A stretch of DNA of 64,000 nucleotides from Streptomyces profundus (GTDB lineage: Bacteria; Actinomycetota; Actinomycetes; Streptomycetales; Streptomycetaceae), in NCBI RefSeq assembly GCF_020740535.1, contig NZ_CP082362.1, positions 806,001 through 870,000 on the forward strand, written 5' to 3'. The notes below the pieces were generated by a model. It was not told where the DNA came from, ran no database searches, and saw only the letters and a program-made list of their open reading frames with translations. Shown here piece by piece: positions 51,827 to 60,878 of this stretch. Every line of letters starts with the position of its first letter. Positions within the stretch are counted from its first letter, which is position 1. Both the position numbers and the translations under genes were made by a program.

Positions 51827-53419
51827 TTACGGGCGGGTAACCCGAGTCGGCAAGGGGCCGCCACCCGACGCGTCGACACCGTCCGGCGTCCCGTCCCTCG
51901 TCCCGTCCAGCGCCCTGGGCAGCCGCAGCGCCGCCAGCGCGCCGAGCAGCAGCAGCGCCGCGCTGGTCAGCAGCGTCATCCGCATCCCGTGCACGAAGCC
52001 GTCCCTGGCCGATGAGCGCAACGCCTCGGCCACCGGCCCCTCCAGCCGGTCGGCCACCCCGAGCGCCTCGCCCAACGAGTGCCCGGCGGCCTCCGCCTCG
52101 GCCGGGCCGACCCCGTCCACTTGGCGCACGGAGGGACCGTAGAGCGCGTTCATCACGCTGCCGAGCAGCGCTATCCCGATCCCGGCGCCGAACTGGTAGG
52201 CGGTCTCGCCGACGGCCGCCGCTCCCCCGGCCTGCGCCGCCGGGACGTCGCTGAGCAGGGACTCGTAGGCGCCGAAGAGGGTGGTCTCCAGGCCGAAGCC
52301 GAGCAGCACGAAACCGACGCCGAGCAGCACCGGACGGTCGGTCTCGTCCAAGCCGGTCAGCAGGAACACCGCGAGCACGGTCAGCGCGAAGCCCCCGGCG
52401 ACCATGGCCCGTGGCCCCAGCCACAGCAGCATCCGGGAGCCGAGCAGCCCCGCGGTGATGGCCGCGAGGCTCAGCGGCAGCAGCCGCAGGCCCGTCTGGA
52501 GCGGGGACAGGCCGAGGACGAGCTGTAGATACTGCGCGGCCACCAGGGCCAGGCCGACCAGGGCCAGCACCGTGAGCACCACACAGCCGACCGAGGCGCC
52601 GAAGGCCGGCCTGGCGAACGCGGACAGGTCCAACAACGGGCGTTCGGCGGCCCGTTGACGGCGCACGAAGGCCACAAGCAGCGCGGCGCCGAGCGCGGCG
52701 GCCAGCAGCGTCCCTGGGGTCGCCAGGTCCCCGCCGCCGGCCCGCTTGACGGCCAGGATCGCCGAGAAGAGGCCGGTGGCCGCGAGCAGCGCGCCGCGCA
52801 CGTCGAAGGGACCCGAGCCGTCGCCCGTCGACTCCGGCACCAGCAGCCAGGCCACCGGCAGGCAGGCGGCCATCAGCGGGACGTTGACCACGAAGACCGA
52901 GCCCCACCAGAAGTGCTCCAGCAGCAGCCCGCCGACGAGCGGCCCGATCGCGGCGCCCACCGCCGCGACCGCGCTCCAGATGCCGATGGCCACGGCCCGC
53001 TCCCGCCGGTCGGGAAAGACCTGCCGCAGGATGGAGAGCGTGGCCGGCATGATCATGGCCCCGCCGACGCCGAGCAGCGCGCGGGCCAGGATCAGCGCGT
53101 GGGCGCCGTCGGCGAGCGCCGCGAGGGCGGAGGCCACACCGAAGCATCCGTAGCCCATCAGCAGCACCCGGCGGCGGCCGATCCGGTCGCCCAGGGTGCC
53201 GAAGAGGATCAGCAACGAGGCGCAGACCAACGGGTAGGCGTCGACGATCCACAGCAGCTCGACCCCGTCGGGCCGCAGGTCCGCACTGACGGCCGGCACC
53301 GCCACATGCAGCACCGTGGCGTCGACGGCGACCAGGAACAGGCTGACGCACAGCACCACCAGAACCGTCCAGCGGGTCCGCTCGGTGGCGGGGCATCCGG
53401 GTTGGGGAACCCCGGACAT
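51827..53419 (-). CDS. MFS drug exporter, DHA2 (14-TM) family
   Basis: 530 residues from the ATG at 53419 behind GGAGGGG. About fourteen hydrophobic helices. Motif A is GDRIGRRRVLL near 77 and motif C is the GAAIGPLVGG segment near 155. Helix 1 has VAVDATVLHVAVPAV, the start typical of EmrB/QacA exporters that expel cationic or amphipathic drugs by proton antiport. Substrate unknown. No regulator of the TetR or MarR type lies beside it. The C-terminus after the last helix is short and acidic/threonine rich. Confidence 0.92.
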   Translation of the reverse strand: MSGVPQPGCPATERTRWTVLVVLCVSLFLVAVDATVLHVAVPAVSADLRPDGVELLWIVDAYPLVCASLLILFGTLGDRIGRRRVLLMGYGCFGVASALAALADGAHALILARALLGVGGAMIMPATLSILRQVFPDRRERAVAIGIWSAVAAVGAAIGPLVGGLLLEHFWWGSVFVVNVPLMAACLPVAWLLVPESTGDGSGPFDVRGALLAATGLFSAILAVKRAGGGDLATPGTLLAAALGAALLVAFVRRQRAAERPLLDLSAFARPAFGASVGCVVLTVLALVGLALVAAQYLQLVLGLSPLQTGLRLLPLSLAAITAGLLGSRMLLWLGPRAMVAGGFALTVLAVFLLTGLDETDRPVLLGVGFVLLGFGLETTLFGAYESLLSDVPAAQAGGAAAVGETAYQFGAGIGIALLGSVMNALYGPSVRQVDGVGPAEAEAAGHSLGEALGVADRLEGPVAEALRSSARDGFVHGMRMTLLTSAALLLLGALAALRLPRALDGTRDGTPDGVDASGGGPLPTRVTRP

Positions 53420-53763
53420 GCGACCCCTCCGTCTCATCCGTCGCGCGGCGACACACCCCTCACGGCCACGGGGGAACCCCGACGTCGCGCGGGCGCGGGC
53501 GTGGTGCGGAGGGCAGACGGGGGGACAGCCTACGGCAGGCCACGCCGGCCACCCGACGGGCCCGGTCCCGTTCACCGTTCGAACCCCGGGAAAAACAGAT
53601 GAACGGGCTCGCGAAAAGCCTGATGACGGCTTATCCGATCACGGTGGAATTGGTAAACCGGAGAGAAAGCCGGGGGCTTGGTCGGTCCCGATCACATCAC
53701 ATCGCCATTACGAAGGCGGGCCACGGGAGGAAGTCGGGTATCACTGGCGGTAATCTTGCGAGA
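53420..53763. other. Intergenic region between MFS and PAP2 genes
   Basis: 344 bases with divergent promoters. An ATG at 53599 in the PAP2 frame would add 55 residues of unlikely sequence, so I treat this part as untranslated. The part after 53600 is AT-richer and may hold the PAP2 promoter. No operator was seen. Confidence 0.5.
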
Positions 53764-54717
53764 GTGCGCATCGACCGATTCTTCGCCCGCCTCGAACAGG
53801 AGGCACGTCCGCCGGACGTGCCGCCCCCTGTTATGAGCCCCACGCGCCTCGGCGTGCTGTGGCTCACCGCGAGCATCTACGCGGCCATCGTGGCGGCGGT
53901 CTGCACCACCTCCTGGCTGGTCCGGCTGGACTGGCAGGTCATGCTCTTCCGGCCCTACAAGCAGTGGCCCGAGCTGCACGCCTTCCTCGACTACTTCGTG
54001 GTGCTGGGCCAGCGCGGCCCCACCGCGGTGCTGATCGCGGCCTGGCTCGGCTGGCGCTGCTGGCGGCAGCGCACGCTGCGCCCGCTGCTGGTGATGGCCA
54101 CGGCGCTGCTGCTCCTCAACCTCTCGGTGGGCGCCGCCAAGCTGGGCATGGGCCGGGAGGGCCCGCACTACGCGACCTCGATCGGCTCCAACGAGATGTG
54201 GCTGACCGGGGATATATTTCCCTCGGGCCATACCGCCAACGCCGTGGTGACCTGGGGCATCCTCGCCTATCTGGCCACCACCCCGACCGCCCGCAGGACC
54301 CTCTCGGTGATCGCCGCTGTCTTCGCCCTCGGCGTCGGCGGCACCACCGTCTACCTGGGCACCCACTGGGTGAGCGACGTGCTGCTCGGTTGGGCGGCCG
54401 GCCTGCTGATCCTGCTGGCGCTGCCGTGGTGCGAGCCGCTGATCATCAAGGCCGACGCCACCCTGCTGCGGTACTGGGACGGCCTGCGCCGCACCCGGCC
54501 GAAGCCGAGGGAGCTGCCGACGATCGAGGTGCGGCCGACCGTGTTGACCGCCTCGGCGCGCGGGGAGGAGGAGCCCCGGCCGCGCGCCGAGCCCGCGGTC
54601 GCCGCGGGGCGGTCGGGCGCCGGGCGGCTGTCGAAGGTGGGGCTGCGGCCCCCGGGCGCCACCCGGCCGCATCCCGCGCACCCGGAGCAGCCGGTCGGCC
54701 CGGCCAGCCGGCGCTGA
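53764..54717 (+). CDS. PAP2-family membrane phosphatase
   Basis: 317 residues from a GTG at 53764; an ATG at 53599 (372 residues) or at 53833 are alternatives. About six transmembrane helices. The three PAP2 motifs are in order: KLGMGREGPHY (lysine and arginine of motif 1), FPSGHTANA (motif 2, with the histidine acid) and YLGTHWVSDVLLG (motif 3, with the nucleophile histidine). It dephosphorylates lipid phosphates such as undecaprenyl pyrophosphate or phosphatidate on the outer face of the membrane. The last 80 residues are arginine, proline and glutamate rich and likely cytoplasmic. Confidence 0.9.
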   Translation: MRIDRFFARLEQEARPPDVPPPVMSPTRLGVLWLTASIYAAIVAAVCTTSWLVRLDWQVMLFRPYKQWPELHAFLDYFVVLGQRGPTAVLIAAWLGWRCWRQRTLRPLLVMATALLLLNLSVGAAKLGMGREGPHYATSIGSNEMWLTGDIFPSGHTANAVVTWGILAYLATTPTARRTLSVIAAVFALGVGGTTVYLGTHWVSDVLLGWAAGLLILLALPWCEPLIIKADATLLRYWDGLRRTRPKPRELPTIEVRPTVLTASARGEEEPRPRAEPAVAAGRSGAGRLSKVGLRPPGATRPHPAHPEQPVGPASRR

Positions 54718-54745
54718 GCCCGGGCGGGCCGGCGGCGGGGCGGCC

Positions 54746-54961
54746 TCAGCCGCGCCAGCAGCGCACCACCGAGCCGTCCTGTACCGCGAAGTTGATCCGG
54801 CCGGGCATGAACTCCATGGTGACCACGGCGTCGGGGGCCAGCCGGCGCACCGTGCGCCAGCCGCGCCCCCTGGCACGTTCCTCGGCCCGGTCGGCGGCCA
54901 GGCCCAGATAGGCGTCCGGGTCGTCGTCGGGGGACTTGGGCGGCTTCGGAAGGGATGGCAT
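54746..54961 (-). CDS. I78-type peptidase inhibitor-like small protein
   Basis: 71 residues from the ATG at 54961. The core (YLGLAADRAEERARGRGWRTVRRL... MPGRINFAVQDGSVVRCWRG) matches the pattern of I78 inhibitors, small beta proteins related to the eglin/CI-2 type: the region before the final INFAVQDG strand is the reactive loop. No signal peptide, so it would act in the cytoplasm or be released by lysis. It converges on the PAP2 gene. Function as a true inhibitor is not shown; the family label is widespread in Streptomyces. Confidence 0.82.
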   Translation of the reverse strand: MPSLPKPPKSPDDDPDAYLGLAADRAEERARGRGWRTVRRLAPDAVVTMEFMPGRINFAVQDGSVVRCWRG

Positions 54962-55357
54962 GGCCACACCGTACGGCCTGCCCGCCACCCCCCGGAAGTC
55001 CCGTGGGGAGCGGCGGACTGTCACGCTTGTGTCACAACCACCCGCTCTTTCGCCCCTTCAGGGGAACGCCCCGGCGGCCTATTGGCGGGCCATCTGGAAT
55101 TACCCGGCGCGCCGCCTCGATGGGTTATCGGTCCGCTTTTCCGACGACCGGAAGGACGGTATTCGGGACACGCGGAATTCACGCCCCAGGTGAACCTCGG
55201 TGAACGCCGGGTTTATGCCGGCGGTCCCGAACGCGCGCCGGGGGCCGCCGGGGCGATCCCGCGGATTCACGGAAGCGCGTGACCCGGGCGCGTCTCGGGC
55301 CGTTGTGCACGGGGCACCCGCCGTGACGGCGGGGAGAACCCGAACCGAGGAGCGACC
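54962..55357. other. Intergenic region between I78-type gene and hypothetical gene
   Basis: 396 bases with divergent promoters. Somewhat less GC than genes around 55020-55200. I see a small dyad (CCCCTTCAGGGG near 55056) but no gene, RNA or known operator. Confidence 0.5.
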
Positions 55358-56140
55358 GTGTCCCCCTTGCTCGACGTCAGCGACGACGTACGCGCCGAGA
55401 TCGGCGACGAAGAAGCCGAACGGCTGCTCGCCGGCGAGAACGCCCCGGGCGCCTACGACTGCACCTCCTGCCGCACCCCCGGCAACACCTCCCAGGAACG
55501 CACCAGCACCGTGCTGTTCGTGGGCGGCGAGACCGCCGTGCTCGCCTTCGCCCACGCCTCCTGCATCCCCTCCCAGGTGGTCTCCGTCTCGGAGGAGCAG
55601 TTGCGCGGCGCGGTGCGCTCCATCACCGGCGAGACCCAGCCGGGGCAGGGCGGCGAGGCCGGGCGCGGGCAGGCCGTGCTCGGTGTCACCTGCGGCCAGA
55701 TCCTGATCGACGACGAACTCTTCCCAGCGATCGTCGTGGAGCCCACCGCGCCGATCGTGCGCCCCGGCTCCCAGGGCCCTGGTGACGACTTCCTGCCGCT
55801 GCTGATCGAGGGCGGCTTCATGCCAGTGACGGATGTCGCCAGGGCGCCCAGCGTGCTCAGCGGCTGGTCCGTGCTGCTGGCCATGGGCAAGCTGCACGCG
55901 GTGCTACAGAACGACCCGGCGGGCGGTGACGCCAGCGCCTGGTGGCAGGCGCACGAGCCGCTGTCGGTCACTGACGGCTGGCGGGCCAGCGCCAACCAGC
56001 GGCACACGGTGTTCGTCTACGCGGCGCCCGCCGGCACCATCGGACAGCAGCCGCGCGAGGACCTGCTGCGGGAGGCGCTGGAGAAGGCCGCGGCCGGCGG
56101 ACTGCTGGTGGCCGCCGCGATGCCGCTGGCCGGCACCTGA
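55358..56140 (+). CDS. Conserved actinobacterial hypothetical protein
   Basis: 260 residues, GTG start after CCGAGGAGCGACC. No signal peptide and no transmembrane helix. A CTSCRTPG segment near 35 and an ASC/ TCG cysteine further on could bind metal, but only the CxxC is close. The body is alternating strands and helices with no named domain. Proteins of this size stand in the same place, before der, in other Streptomyces as I remember them, so it is likely conserved core of unknown role. Confidence 0.75.
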   Translation: MSPLLDVSDDVRAEIGDEEAERLLAGENAPGAYDCTSCRTPGNTSQERTSTVLFVGGETAVLAFAHASCIPSQVVSVSEEQLRGAVRSITGETQPGQGGEAGRGQAVLGVTCGQILIDDELFPAIVVEPTAPIVRPGSQGPGDDFLPLLIEGGFMPVTDVARAPSVLSGWSVLLAMGKLHAVLQNDPAGGDASAWWQAHEPLSVTDGWRASANQRHTVFVYAAPAGTIGQQPREDLLREALEKAAAGGLLVAAAMPLAGT

Positions 56141-56162
56141 CGCCCCCTGGCACCCGAGCTCG

Positions 56163-56199
56163 GGCCCCTCGGCCCTCCCGGCGGGAGGGCCGAGGGGCC
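56163..56199 (+). terminator. Hairpin terminator
   Basis: A perfect 17-base stem (56163-56179 with 56183-56199) around a 3-base loop, 22 bases after the stop of the 260-residue gene. Confidence 0.8.
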
Positions 56200-56340
56200 G
56201 GGCGTTCCTGAGGCGATCGTGTACACGGCGGGGCGGGGCCGCATCCGGCGCCCCGGCCGGTCGTTGGGTTGGGCGTGCACCCTTATGAGCCCCAGCGATC
56301 CGCGCAGTCCCTCCGCCCCGCGTCCGCCGCCATCCCCGGC

Positions 56341-56595
56341 ATGCGGGCACCCTACGAACGGGCGGGCGGTGGGTCGGCCACGCCGATCTACGACGCGCTG
56401 TGCGCCGAGTACCGCCGGCTGTTCCGGGCGCTGCCCGGCGACCGCAGCGGCGAGGAGGAGCTGGGGTTCGTCGGGTTCAACACGATCCGTGGGGTCGGCC
56501 TGAGCAGCTGGCGCCATCTGGACTACCGATCGCTGCCCGCCGCCCGCGCCGAGCTGCCCGCCGGCTCGTCCCCCGAGCCGCACGGCGAGCACTGA
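56341..56595 (+). CDS. Small conserved hypothetical protein
   Basis: 84 residues if the ATG at 56341 (MRAPYERAGG) is used; an ATG at 56269 would add 24. The segment TPIYDALCAEYRRLFRALPGDRSGEEELGFVGF looks conserved and helical. No motif is recognised. It sits between a terminator and the converging der gene, so it must have its own promoter. I remember similar short genes beside der in other Streptomyces, which supports it as real, but it could also be an over-called short frame. Confidence 0.6.
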   Translation: MRAPYERAGGGSATPIYDALCAEYRRLFRALPGDRSGEEELGFVGFNTIRGVGLSSWRHLDYRSLPAARAELPAGSSPEPHGEH

Positions 56596-56613
56596 ACCGC
56601 GGGTGCGCCCGCG

Positions 56614-58104
56614 TCACTTGTTCCGGCCGCGCTTCTCCCGCACCCGCACCGACATCTGGATGGGCGTCCCCTCGAAGCCGAACTCCTCGCGCAGCCGCCG
56701 CTCGATGAAGCGGCGGTAGCTCGCCTCCAGGAAGCCGGAGGAGAAGAGCACGAACCGCGGCGGGCTGGTGCCGGCCTGGGTGCCGAAGAGGATCCTCGGC
56801 TGCTTGCCGCCGCGCACCGGGTGCGGGTTGCTGGCCACCAGCTCGCCCAGGAAGCCGTTGAGGCGCCCGGTGGGCACCCGGCTCTCCCAGCTGGCGAGCG
56901 CCGTCTCCACGGCGGGGACCAGCTTCTCCATGTGCCGGCCCGTGCGCGCCGAGATGTTGACCCGGGGCGCCCAGCGCACCCGGACCAGCTCCTGCTCGAT
57001 CTCCCGCTCCAGGTAGTAGCGGCGCTCCTCGTCCAGCGTGTCCCACTTGTTGTAGGCGATCACCAGGGCGCGGCCCGCGTCGACCGCCATGGTGATGATG
57101 CGGGTGTCCTGCACGCTGATCGGCTCGGTGACGTCGATCAGCACCACGGCGGCCTCGGCCTTCTCCAGGGCCGCGGCGGTGCGCAGCGAGGCGTAGTAGT
57201 CCGCGCCGCCCTGGAGGTGCACCCGGCGCCTGATGCCCGCGGTGTCGACAAAGCGCCAGGTCTTGCCGCCCAGTTCGATCAGCTCGTCCACCGGGTCCCT
57301 GGTGGTGCCGGCGACGGCGTCCACCACCACCCGGTCCTCGCCGGCCACCTTGTTCAGCAGCGAGGACTTGCCGACGTTCGGCCGGCCGATCAGGGCGATC
57401 CGGCGGGGGCCGCCCACCGCGTCGCCGAAGGTCTGCTCGGGCGCCTCGGGCAGCGCCTCCAGCACCGCGTCCAGCATGTCGCCCGTGCCTCGGCCGTGCA
57501 GCGCCGAGACCGGGTGCGGCTCGCCCATGCCGAGGGACCACAGATAGGCGGCCTCGGCCTCCATGTTGGGCCCGTCCACCTTGTTGGCACAGAGCACCAC
57601 CGGCTTGCCCGCCTTGCGCAGCAGCTTCACCACCGCCGCGTCGGTGTCGGTGGCGCCGACCGTGGCGTCCACCACCAGCACCACCGCGTCGGCGGCCTCG
57701 ATGGCGAACTCGGCCTGGGCCGCCACGGACGCCTGGATGCCGAGGACGTCCTGCTCCCAGCCGCCGGTGTCCACCACCTTGAAGCGGCGCCCGGCCCACT
57801 CGGCCTCGTAGGTGACGCGGTCCCTGGTGACTCCCGGACGGTCCTCGACGACCGCCTCGCGGCGGCCCAGGATCCGGTTGACCAGAGTGGACTTGCCCAC
57901 GTTGGGGCGGCCGACCACGGCCAGCACGGGAAGCGGCCCGGACGCGGCGGCGGCCAGCTCGCCCTCGATCTCCTCGGCCTCGAAGCCCTCGCGCTCGGCC
58001 AGCCGCAGGAACTCGTCGTACTCGGCGTCGCCGAGCGCGCCATGGCCAGCCGCCTGCCCGTCGCTCGGCCCGTCCACGGCGCCTGGGGGGTTCTGGTCGT
58101 TCAT
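56614..58104 (-). CDS. der: Ribosome biogenesis GTPase Der (EngA)
   Basis: 496 residues. Two tandem GTPase domains: P-loops GRPNVGKS at 65-72 and at about 238-245, each followed by its own DTGG/DTAG and NKxD (ANKVDG, YNKWD) motif, then a C-terminal KH-like domain ([32 protein letters not shown]). Der is needed for 50S ribosome assembly. An acidic N-terminal extension of about 55 residues is usual for actinobacteria. It is the last gene of a minus-strand run beginning at scpA or beyond. Confidence 0.97.
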   Translation of the reverse strand: MNDQNPPGAVDGPSDGQAAGHGALGDAEYDEFLRLAEREGFEAEEIEGELAAAASGPLPVLAVVGRPNVGKSTLVNRILGRREAVVEDRPGVTRDRVTYEAEWAGRRFKVVDTGGWEQDVLGIQASVAAQAEFAIEAADAVVLVVDATVGATDTDAAVVKLLRKAGKPVVLCANKVDGPNMEAEAAYLWSLGMGEPHPVSALHGRGTGDMLDAVLEALPEAPEQTFGDAVGGPRRIALIGRPNVGKSSLLNKVAGEDRVVVDAVAGTTRDPVDELIELGGKTWRFVDTAGIRRRVHLQGGADYYASLRTAAALEKAEAAVVLIDVTEPISVQDTRIITMAVDAGRALVIAYNKWDTLDEERRYYLEREIEQELVRVRWAPRVNISARTGRHMEKLVPAVETALASWESRVPTGRLNGFLGELVASNPHPVRGGKQPRILFGTQAGTSPPRFVLFSSGFLEASYRRFIERRLREEFGFEGTPIQMSVRVREKRGRNK

Positions 58105-58211
58105 GGCGTACGTCTACCTCGTCCGTCTGTCGTCCTGTGTCGCTGACGTGTCGCTGATGGTGTCGCTGGTGGGTGCGGCCCGCGATCGGTGGCGGGGCCG
58201 TCAAGTCTCCC

Positions 58212-58859
58212 TCACCTGCCGGTGAGGTGCCTCGCCTCCCGCAGATGGGCCGCGAGGCGCCGTTGGATGACGCCCTTCGCCCCGTCCAACGCGGCCCGAC
58301 CGCGCCTGCTTCCCCCGGGCGCCGCCACCGTGAAGGGCTCGCCGAAGACCACGTCCAGGCGCCCGCGCAGCCGGGGCAGCGCGGGGATCAGCCGGCTCGC
58401 CCGCTCCGCGCCGCCCAGCACGGCGACCGGCTGTATCGGCGCCCCGGAGCGCAGCGCGAAGTAGGCGACGCCGGCCCGCACCGAGGAGAAGTCGCCGTCG
58501 CCGCGCGTCCCCTCGGGGAAGACGCCCAGCACCTCGCCGTCGTCGAGCACCCTAAGGGCGCCGCGCACGGCGCCCAGGTCGATCTCCCCACGGTCGACGG
58601 AGAGCTGGCCGACACCGCGCAGGAACGGGCCCAGCGGGCCGACGAACGCCTCCCGCTTCACCAGGAAGCGCACCGGTCGCGGGGCGGTGCCCAGCAGCAC
58701 GGGGCCGTCCACGTTGTGGGTGTGGTTGACGGCCAGGATCAGCGGGCCGGCCGGCGGCATCCGCCAGGCGCCCAGCACCCGGGGGCGCCACAGGGAGCGC
58801 ACCACGCCGAGCGCCAGCCTGCGCCCTGCCACGGCGCCGCCGGCGCCGGATGGGGTCAT
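58212..58859 (-). CDS. Lysophospholipid acyltransferase (PlsC family)
   Basis: 215 residues. The HX4D motif is H46-D51 (NHTHNVD) and the acceptor motif FPEGTR is at 114-119, so acyl transfer to a lysophospholipid (making phosphatidic acid) is likely. One hydrophobic stretch near the N-terminus may anchor it. The ATG at 58859 overlaps the cmk stop (ATGA), and the longer frame upstream is a shadow of cmk. In actinobacteria a PlsC-like gene between cmk and der is common. Confidence 0.88.
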   Translation of the reverse strand: MTPSGAGGAVAGRRLALGVVRSLWRPRVLGAWRMPPAGPLILAVNHTHNVDGPVLLGTAPRPVRFLVKREAFVGPLGPFLRGVGQLSVDRGEIDLGAVRGALRVLDDGEVLGVFPEGTRGDGDFSSVRAGVAYFALRSGAPIQPVAVLGGAERASRLIPALPRLRGRLDVVFGEPFTVAAPGGSRRGRAALDGAKGVIQRRLAAHLREARHLTGR

Positions 58860-59551
58860 CGCGACCGCCGCCCCCGTTCCTCGATGAGGGTGACCACGCA
58901 TTCGATGACCTGTTCAAGGGTCAGCTCGCTGGTGTCCACCTCGGTCGCGTCATCGGCCTTGGCCAACGGCGACGTGGTGCGGCCCGAGTCGGCCGCGTCC
59001 CGCTTGAGGAGCGCGGCCCTGGTGGCGGCCACCTCGGCCGCGGCGCCCGGCTTGCCCGCCAGCTCGGCGCTCCGCCGGGCCGCCCGCACCTCGGGGGAGG
59101 CGGTCAGGAAGATCTTCACCTCGGCGTCGGGCAGCACGGTGGTGCCGATGTCCCGGCCCTCCACCACGATGCCGTCGCGCGCCTCGGCGGCGATGGAACG
59201 TTGCAGCTCGGTGATCCGGGTGCGCACCTCGGGCACCGCGCTCACCGCGCTGACCGCGCCGGTGACCTGCCGGCCCCTGATGGGCGCCGCGACATCCGTG
59301 CCGTCCACGACGATGGTGGGCGCCAGCGGGTCGGTGCCCGAGACGATGGTCGGCTTGCCGGCCGCCGCGGCCACCGCGTCGCGGTCGTCGACGTCGATCC
59401 CGGCGTTCAGCATCCACCAGGTGATGGCCCGGTACTGGGCGCCGGTGTCCAGATAGCGCAGCCCCATGCGGGCGGCCACCGCCTTCGAGGTGCTCGACTT
59501 GCCGGTGCCGGAGGGGCCATCGATGGCGACGACGACGGGAGTTGCAGCCAC
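58856..59551 (-). CDS. cmk: Cytidylate kinase
   Basis: 231 residues from a GTG at 59551, with GAAAGGTG at good distance; a GTG at 59563 would add four residues. P-loop GPSGTGKSS (12-20) and the CMP-binding aspartate in YLDTGAQYRA near 36. It converts CMP and dCMP to the diphosphates with ATP. Conserved GRDIGTTVLPDA near 134 and the lid arginines are present. It lies between tyrA and the PlsC-like gene, the common actinobacterial order, with an ATGA overlap downstream. Confidence 0.96.
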   Translation of the reverse strand: MAATPVVVAIDGPSGTGKSSTSKAVAARMGLRYLDTGAQYRAITWWMLNAGIDVDDRDAVAAAAGKPTIVSGTDPLAPTIVVDGTDVAAPIRGRQVTGAVSAVSAVPEVRTRITELQRSIAAEARDGIVVEGRDIGTTVLPDAEVKIFLTASPEVRAARRSAELAGKPGAAAEVAATRAALLKRDAADSGRTTSPLAKADDATEVDTSELTLEQVIECVVTLIEERGRRSR

Positions 59552-59738
59552 GGCGGTGGACACCTTTCGCAGGTTCGGGAGGAACGGGAGCCCTCGGGCT
59601 CCTCGGCGTGCTGGGGGCGGCTGGCCCCCGGCAGCGCGCTGGTGGGGGCGGCGGCCACCCTGGATGCCTACGCCGACCCACCCGGAGAAGGGTACCGGCC
59701 CGGGGCCGGCCCCCGACCAGCCGCCCGCCCCGGCGGCG

Positions 59739-60824
59739 CTACCGCCGGATCGACCAGCCCCGCTCTTCGAGCGCGGCGGCCAGCACCGGCGCCGCCGCCG
59801 GCTCCACCATGAGCTGCGCGAGCCCCGACTGCTGCCCGGTGGCGTGCTCGATGCGCACATCCTCGACGTTGACCCCGGCCCGGCTCGCGTCGGCGAAGAT
59901 CCTGGCCAGCTCGCCAGGACGGTCGGTGATCGAGACGGCGACCGTCTCATAGCTGGCCGGCGCGGCGCCGTGCTTGCCCGGCACCCGTTCCCTGCCGGCG
60001 TTGCCGCGCCGCAGCAGCTCCTCGACGCCGGCGACGCCCACCGCCCGCTTGGCCTCGTCGGCGGACTCAAGGGCGCGCAGCGAGCGGACCGTCTCGTCCA
60101 GGTCGGCGGCCACGTCGGCCAGCACGTCGGCGACCGGGCCCGGGTTGGCGGAGAGGATCTCGACCCACATCCGGGGGTCGGAGGCGGCGATCCTGGTCAC
60201 GTCCCTGATGCCCTGCCCGCAGAGCCGCACCGCGGTCTCCTCGGCCTCCTGGAGCCTGGCGGCCACCAGGCTCGACACCAGCTGCGGGGTGTGCGAGACG
60301 AGCGCCACCGCGCGGTCGTGCGCCTCGGGCGCCATCATCACCGGCACGGCGCGGCACAGCGCGGCCAGCTCCAGCACCAGGTTGACCACCTCGGTCGCCG
60401 TCTCTTGGTGCGGGGTGAGGACCCAGGGCCGGCCCTCGAAGAGGTCGGCCGTGGCGGCCAGCGGCCCGGACCGCTCCCGCCCGGCCATCGGGTGGGTACC
60501 GAGGTAGCTCGTGGGATCGCCCCCCAGCGCCACCAGCTCGCGCGCCGGGCCGGCCTTGACGCTGCCCACGTCCACATAGGCGTGGGCCGCGCCCCGCCGC
60601 TGCAACTCGACGACGGTGGTGGCGATCTGGGCGGGGGGCACGGCGACCAGGGCGAGCTCGACGGGCCCTTCCGGCGGGTCCTCGCTGCCGGCGCCCAGCG
60701 CCGAGGCCGTGCGGCGCTGGTCCGGGTCGCGGTCCGCCAAGTGCACCCGGACGCCACGGGCGGTGAGCGCCAGGGCGACGGAGGTGCCGATCAGGCCGCA
60801 ACCTGTGACGAGGGCGGTGCGCAT
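59739..60824 (-). CDS. tyrA: Prephenate dehydrogenase
   Basis: 361 residues. It makes 4-hydroxyphenylpyruvate from prephenate with NAD on the way to tyrosine. The dinucleotide loop is GCGLIG (8-13). THPMAGRERSG near 125 carries the active histidine, and a C-terminal ACT-like part (VSITDRPGELARIFADASRAGVNVEDV) near 300-325 suggests tyrosine feedback control. It is 188 bases upstream of cmk on the same strand. Confidence 0.94.
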   Translation of the reverse strand: MRTALVTGCGLIGTSVALALTARGVRVHLADRDPDQRRTASALGAGSEDPPEGPVELALVAVPPAQIATTVVELQRRGAAHAYVDVGSVKAGPARELVALGGDPTSYLGTHPMAGRERSGPLAATADLFEGRPWVLTPHQETATEVVNLVLELAALCRAVPVMMAPEAHDRAVALVSHTPQLVSSLVAARLQEAEETAVRLCGQGIRDVTRIAASDPRMWVEILSANPGPVADVLADVAADLDETVRSLRALESADEAKRAVGVAGVEELLRRGNAGRERVPGKHGAAPASYETVAVSITDRPGELARIFADASRAGVNVEDVRIEHATGQQSGLAQLMVEPAAAPVLAAALEERGWSIRR

Positions 60825-60878
60825 CCTCTCAGCGTAGTCGCCTGGACGCGCCCCGCTCGACCGGTTCCGGCGGCGCTC